NCBI GenBank assembly: GCA_947179395.2
Contig: OX359292.1
Coordinates: 29,690,390-29,754,389 of the forward strand
Source of the DNA: Pulicaria dysenterica
Lineage: Eukaryota > Streptophyta > Magnoliopsida > Asterales > Asteraceae
Direction of reading: 5' to 3'
DNA length: 64,000 nt
Below are positions 59,562 through 64,000 of the stretch, in pieces; the stretch's first letter is position 1, and the number at the start of each line of letters is the position of its first letter. A program made the translations under genes and the position numbers. The notes beneath the pieces were generated by a model, which saw only the letters and a list, made by a program, of their open reading frames with translations, ran no database searches and was not told the DNA's origin.

Positions 59562-61450
59562 ATGTCTGACATGAGTGCTATGGCTGCCAAACAAACTATC
59601 ACTGCTTTAAGTAACCTTATAATGGATAATGAACAAGGAGGTATTAACAAAGTACCTCGACTGTTAACCATGGAAGACTACCCATTGTGGAAACCACGTT
59701 TTGAAATTTTATTGATGGGATTGATCTAAGGTTGTACCGGGCTATATCTGCTGACTACTTTGTTCCTAAGGGCGAAGGGAATATCGAAGTTCCCTATGAC
59801 AAGATGAGTGACAATCAGAGGAAGGCTTATGATGCTGAGAAGAAAGCCTACTCTTATTTGATCCAAGCCATTCCTAATGAGATCTTCCACCAGTTCCGAC
59901 GGTATAGAACGTCACGTTCCTTGTGGAATGCACTTCAAAAGAGGAACGAGGGGAATGCATCTCTGAAAGAGCTCAAGGCCTCACAGTTGAGAAAGGAGTT
60001 TGACCATTTCACCTCATACGTGAATGAAAAGCTTCCAGATCTGATCAACCGATACAACCATCTTCTCAGTGAAATGGATAGTTTGGGGGTGCAGATCTCA
60101 GAAAGACAACAAGTAGAGACTTTGTCCAAGGCACTACCCAAAAGCTGGAGGCCGTTCATTATGATTCTTAAAAATGGTGAAGGTTTTGAGGGCATGGATC
60201 TGAATGACTTCATTACTAAGCTGAAAGAGCATGAACAGGAGGAGCAAAATCTGGACGGATTGAGCAACTATGTGCAAAATATTTTATCTTTGAAATCTCA
60301 AGTCAGTGATCTTACCTCTAAATTGCATGAAAATTCAATCATTAAAGGTAGGGAAAAGACACTAAAATATAAAATTGAATGCCAGAACAAACAGATTAGA
60401 GAACTAGAGGTAGCATTGCTAAACAAACAGGATGCCATAGTTTTCTACATCAATCAGATAGATACACTGAAGGGAGACCTTGCTAGTTCTAAGGTAGATT
60501 ATGAGACTCTCAATCAGAAACTGAAAAGTTATTCAACTTCATCTTATCTATTTGAGCACATAATCGACCGGAGACCTCAAGGTTCCGATTCAGAAAAAGA
60601 CAAACAGGCATATACTAAATGTCCACCACCAGTGTTAAACCAACTGGTGCAAACAGATGTCTTTACTGAAGCTGACCAACTTCCTTCCAAGGTTGATGCA
60701 TCGTCTGCTTCAACCTCAAAACCTGATTTAAAAATGAAGGGAGTAGTTGGTGAGCCTCAGATGAAAGAGGTCAAACAAGAAGAAAAGCCTGAATCTGGTA
60801 TGAGAAAACTTCTAGGCAATTCTTCTGGACAAGGCACGTTAATGAAAAATGTGCAAGCAGCACTCCGAACCATAGAAAAGGAGGGTGCAAAGTCTCCTGC
60901 AACCCGTCCTTACGAGGAAGTCAAAATTTTGCCAAAACAATGTGGTTTAGGAGTAGAGTCAAAATGTCAAGTTGAGCAAAAAGTGCCACATAATCCTGCA
61001 AAACATCAATCAAACAGGATTTGTTATGTGTGCAGGAGACCTGGTCACCTCAGTTATGAGTGTGATCAGCAACAACAGAGCTGCAGGGGGAAAGTTGATT
61101 TTTTTGAAAATTTTCAGAAAAATAAAACGTTTAATCAAAATAATCAAAAATCAACTGACCCTCATCAGCTCAAAAGGACTGTTGGGGAAACTTCTAGTAA
61201 ACCCAAAAGTTCCGAGGTTAGTCAGATGGGAAAGGAACCACTTCATAAGGTGATTAACACTTCTAGTGTTTATCACAAGGCTTCTCCTCGTCAAGACTTA
61301 AAATGGACCAACAAACGTGAAGTCAAAACGTCCAATAGTACAGATACCAATGTAGACTCCAAAGCTACTGGTATGTGGATTAATGTGCAAGTGGTTGGAG
61401 AAGATGGGAAACCCATGACCATTCGGGCATGGGTTCCCAATGCTAACTAA
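59562..61450 (+). pseudogene. gag: Copia G gag
   Basis: ATG 59562 opens a short frame (MSDMSAMAAKQTI) that meets a stop near 59728. The homologous sequence continues in another frame from about 59712, so one base has been gained or lost. The 572-codon remainder includes a UBN2-type capsid (YSYLIQAIPNEIFHQF, SYVNEKLPDLINRYNHLL, LPKSWRPFIMILKNGE), a coiled-coil region (about residues 190-270), a Lys/Glu/Ser-rich part and a CCHC knuckle with correct spacing (CYVCRRPGHLSYEC, near 61026). It stops at 61448-61450; the protease continues in another frame, starting near 61459. Confidence 0.9.
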
Positions 61451-61458
61451 CCTTCTAC

Positions 61459-63756
61459 TTGTTTGTGCAGGGTGCTCGCCGGTATAACACATGGATTGTT
61501 GATAGTGGAGCATCCAGGCACATGACAGGCGATCTGAGCCTTCTTACAAATGTCAGAAAAATAAAAGGAGGGTATGTCAGCTTCGTGGGAGATAAGGGAG
61601 GTCACATCACAGCTCAAGATTTCTTGTCTAATGGGAGAGTGAGCTTTGACAATGTCAACTATGTCGAGCGGCAAGCAAACAACTTGCTGTCAGTCTCTCA
61701 AATCTGTGATAAAGAGTTCAAAGTGATGTTTGACGACAAACAATGCTATGTGCTAAAGAAAGAATTTTAGATTTCCGAAGATATGGTTTTAATGTCAACT
61801 CCAAGACATAATGATCTTTATGTCCTGGACATGTCAAATGCTTCGGTGAAAGAGGTGGAGCATCAATGCTTTCTTACAAAGGCAACTGAAAAGGACTCCA
61901 TTTTATGGCACAGGAGTATGTGTCACTTGAGCTTGAGAAAGATGAATCATTTAGTTCACCATGAGCTCGTAACGGGAGTCAATCTGAAAAGCTTCCATCT
62001 ACCAGACAAATGTATTTCATGTAAAATGGGGAAGCAGACGAAGAAACCCCACAAGTTGAAGAAGTACCACTCCATTTCAATCCCGCTTGAACTACTTCAC
62101 ATAGATTTATTTGATCCTGTGCGGTACAAGAGCATTCATGGAGATAGGTACTGTCTGGTAGTCACTGATGATTATTCAAGATTTTCCTGGGTTTTCTTCT
62201 TAAAAGAGAAGTCTGAAACGTTTGAGACGTTAGAAATCTTGATCAACAAGTTAGAGACTATCTATAAGCTGAAGATCAGGAAACTCAGATCAGATAATGG
62301 AACAGAGTTCAAGAATCAGAAGATGGATAAGCTGTGTAATGAGAAGGGTATTCAACATCAGTTCAGTGCCGCATACACTCCTCAAATGAATGGAGTTGCT
62401 GAGAGGAAGAATCGGACCTTAATAGAGGCAGCACGCACCATGCTCGCTGACTCTGCTTTACCCGTAAGGTTTTGGAACGAAGCTGTCGCAAATGCTTGTT
62501 ACACACTTAACCGGGTCTTAGTGGTCAAACGATTGGGAAAGACATGTTATGAACTGTTGAATAATCGGAAACCGAATATCAGCCATCTTGAACCGTTTGG
62601 CGCTCCATGCACAATGTTAAAACGTGAAGCCGAAGGTAAATTCAGTTCCAAGGTTGAGAAGGGATATTTCTTGGGGTACAACATTCCGAATAAGCGGGTT
62701 TTCAATTTAACAACTCACTGTGTGGAAGAATGGTTTGAGGTGGATGTGCAAAGAAATACCTTGGTACCTACAAAAACTGGTGATGCTTGGTTATTTGACT
62801 ATGATAACCTATTTGACTCGTTTAATCTGCCACCAGTAGCTCTAGAAGATGATATAGCAATTCAGATGTTGTATGATCTGCAGAATTCCTCTGAGGGCAC
62901 CACACCAAATCTGTCTTCTAGTACTCCAACACTCACACACAGTGATGCTGAATCCGACTCTGAAGATGAGCCACATACTCCACCAGACAAGGGTTCACAG
63001 GGTGTAGATGATCCTGCTGATCACACCTTAACACTTGAGGAGACACCCGTGGTTACTAATCTGGAAACTAATATAGAAGCTCAGTTGCAGAGATCAAGTA
63101 GAGTTGATAGAAACCATCCTCCAGAACAAATCATTGGTGATCCTCATTCTCATGTTCAAACCAGGAGGCAAGTGGCAACACTATCAGGATCTCATTCTTC
63201 AGAGTCCCCGGGACTGAAACAGATGAATGAATTCTCCGATCTGGGTGCAAATTTGGTTAAGTCTGTGGATTTTACACAATGTCTATGTTCGGGATTTCTC
63301 TCACAGATTGAACCAAAAGATCATATTGAGGCACTCAAAGATGATTCCTAGATTAATGCAATGCAAGAAGAGCTGCTTCAATTTCAAAAGCTGAACTTCT
63401 GGCGCTTAGTGAACAAACCAAAGGGTGCTAAGTCCTTTGGCTGCAGATGTGTTCTGAAATGCAAACGGGATGACCAGGGGTGATTGTCAGGAACAAGGTG
63501 AGGCTAGTAGTTCAGGGTTTCAGACAAATTCCTGACATAGACTACACTGATGTGTTTGCTCCAGTCGCTCGACTGGAAGCTATACGTTTATTTCTCGCCT
63601 TCGCCTCGCACAAACGTTTTAAAGTCTATCAGATGGATGTTAAAAGTGCGTTCCTGTACGGAGAAATTCAAGAGACAGTGTATGTCAATCAACCTCCGGG
63701 GTTTGTGGACCCCCTTCATCCAGACAAAGTTTTCTTACTGAATAAGGCTTTATATG
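61459..63756 (+). pseudogene. pol: Copia G pol: protease, integrase, partial RT
   Basis: Protease active site WIVDSGASRHMTG (near 61490). Gag-pre-integrase and zinc finger: ILWHRSMCHLSLRKMNH and CISCKMGKQTKK. Integrase core: HIDLFDP, RSDNGTEFKNQ, and Glu in GVAERKNRTLIEA, all three acidic residues present. A Ser/Thr/Asp-rich linker follows (62880-63200). RT starts near 63355 (AMQEELLQFQKLNFW), passes FAPVARLEAIRLFLAFA, YQMDVKSAFLYGEI and KALYG, and ends at 63756. Nonsense codons lie at 61768-61770 and 63349-63351. One base seems missing in a G run near 63478, shifting the frame. The YVDD box and RNase H are gone because of the joint at 63757. Confidence 0.9.
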
Positions 63757-64000
63757 GTCGAGAAGGTAAAACAATTATTTGTGCAAAGAGAACCAAGGAT
63801 GTATATACTCTTGATATGTCCTCTAGTGATCCATCCAAGTTAACCTGTTTGTATACAAAGTCTGTAACTGACACAAACTGGTTATGGCACAAAAGGCTTT
63901 CTCACTTAAACTTCAAAAATATAAACAAGCTGAGCAAGGGTGAACTAGTGTCAGGACTACCTTCACTGACGTATGTTAAGCCTGAACCTTGTTCTCTTTA
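63757..64000 (+). pseudogene. pol: Second fragment of copia C pol (gag-pre-integrase), joined to copia G
   Basis: Directly after the G-family KALYG motif, translation switches to EGKTIICAKRTKDVYTLDM and LWHKRLSHLNFKNINKL, matching copia C from about 48550 (EGKTILCVKRTKDVYTLDI). This copy is open to the window end and better preserved than the one at 48459, where the WHKRLSH part is frameshifted. It encodes the region ahead of the integrase core. Confidence 0.85.

Larger units (their letters stand above)
58146..63756 (+). mobile_element. Copia G, 5' LTR to mid-RT
   Basis: A plus-strand copia element with LTR, PBS, long leader, gag, protease, integrase and the first part of RT, broken at about 63756 where copia C-type sequence begins. 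The second LTR is not in the window. Confidence 0.88.

Overview
Eukaryotic (plant) intergenic DNA. I found no convincing host gene, rRNA, tRNA or CRISPR array. Nearly all of the window is LTR retrotransposons stacked in and against each other, with DNA-transposon remnants and long AT microsatellites between them. Every recognisable coding region is retrotransposon gag, pol or a post-pol ORF, and all of them carry stops, frameshifts or truncations. The mix (compact chromodomain Ty3/gypsy, several Ty1/copia families, two SIRE/Maximus-type copia elements with a giant extra ORF after pol, a Del/Tekay-like solo LTR) points to a eudicot. The extra-ORF type resembles sequences I associate with Asteraceae, but that placement is inference.

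Layout. 1-4973: chromodomain Ty3/gypsy element A (minus), cut by the window start, apparently lying in a gypsy-type LTR (4974-5758, element X) that itself splits copia D1. 5759-8715: copia D1 (minus), gag, PBS and 5' LTR. 8716-9352: microsatellites and a CACTA-like end. 9711-24061: SIRE-type element A (plus); its 5' LTR is broken at 9832 and joined to a truncated minus-strand copia E (9833-12958); SIRE-A resumes inside gag and runs through pol, a motif-rich spacer, a 1,446-codon post-pol ORF, PPT and 3' LTR. 24062-29480: MITE-like hairpins, a tandem duplication of a ~1.5-1.6 kb unit, a Helitron-like end. About 29.5-51.9 kb: copia C (plus), split by a complete SIRE-type element B (33595-48453, minus) with a perfect 5-bp target duplication; inside SIRE-B gag sits a Mutator-like element (45732-46948) with a perfect 9-bp duplication. 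51888-53691: copia D2, a second 5' fragment of family D. 55291-57288: solo LTR with 5-bp duplication. 58146-63756: copia G (plus), LTR to mid-RT, then an abrupt joint to a second piece of copia C up to the window end.

Two patterns stand out. First, at least five retrotransposon families carry their own cluster of short palindromic or near-palindromic motifs in LTR, leader, post-pol spacer or a variable pol linker: ATCGCATGCGAT in SIRE-A, TTCGGAATT/AATTCCGAA in SIRE-B, TCAGCTGA in copia C, TTGCGGCCGTAAG in the solo LTR, TACGTGCGTA in copia G. The MULE arms repeat GGTTTAAACC. Second, the two SIRE elements share a deeply diverged but collinear post-pol protein with a nuclear-localisation-like basic block and no evident signal peptide or membrane anchor. 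This suggests an intracellular, perhaps nucleic-acid-associated protein rather than an envelope. A link between that protein and the motif clusters is a testable guess. No database search was possible; family names rest on recognised motifs and domain order.
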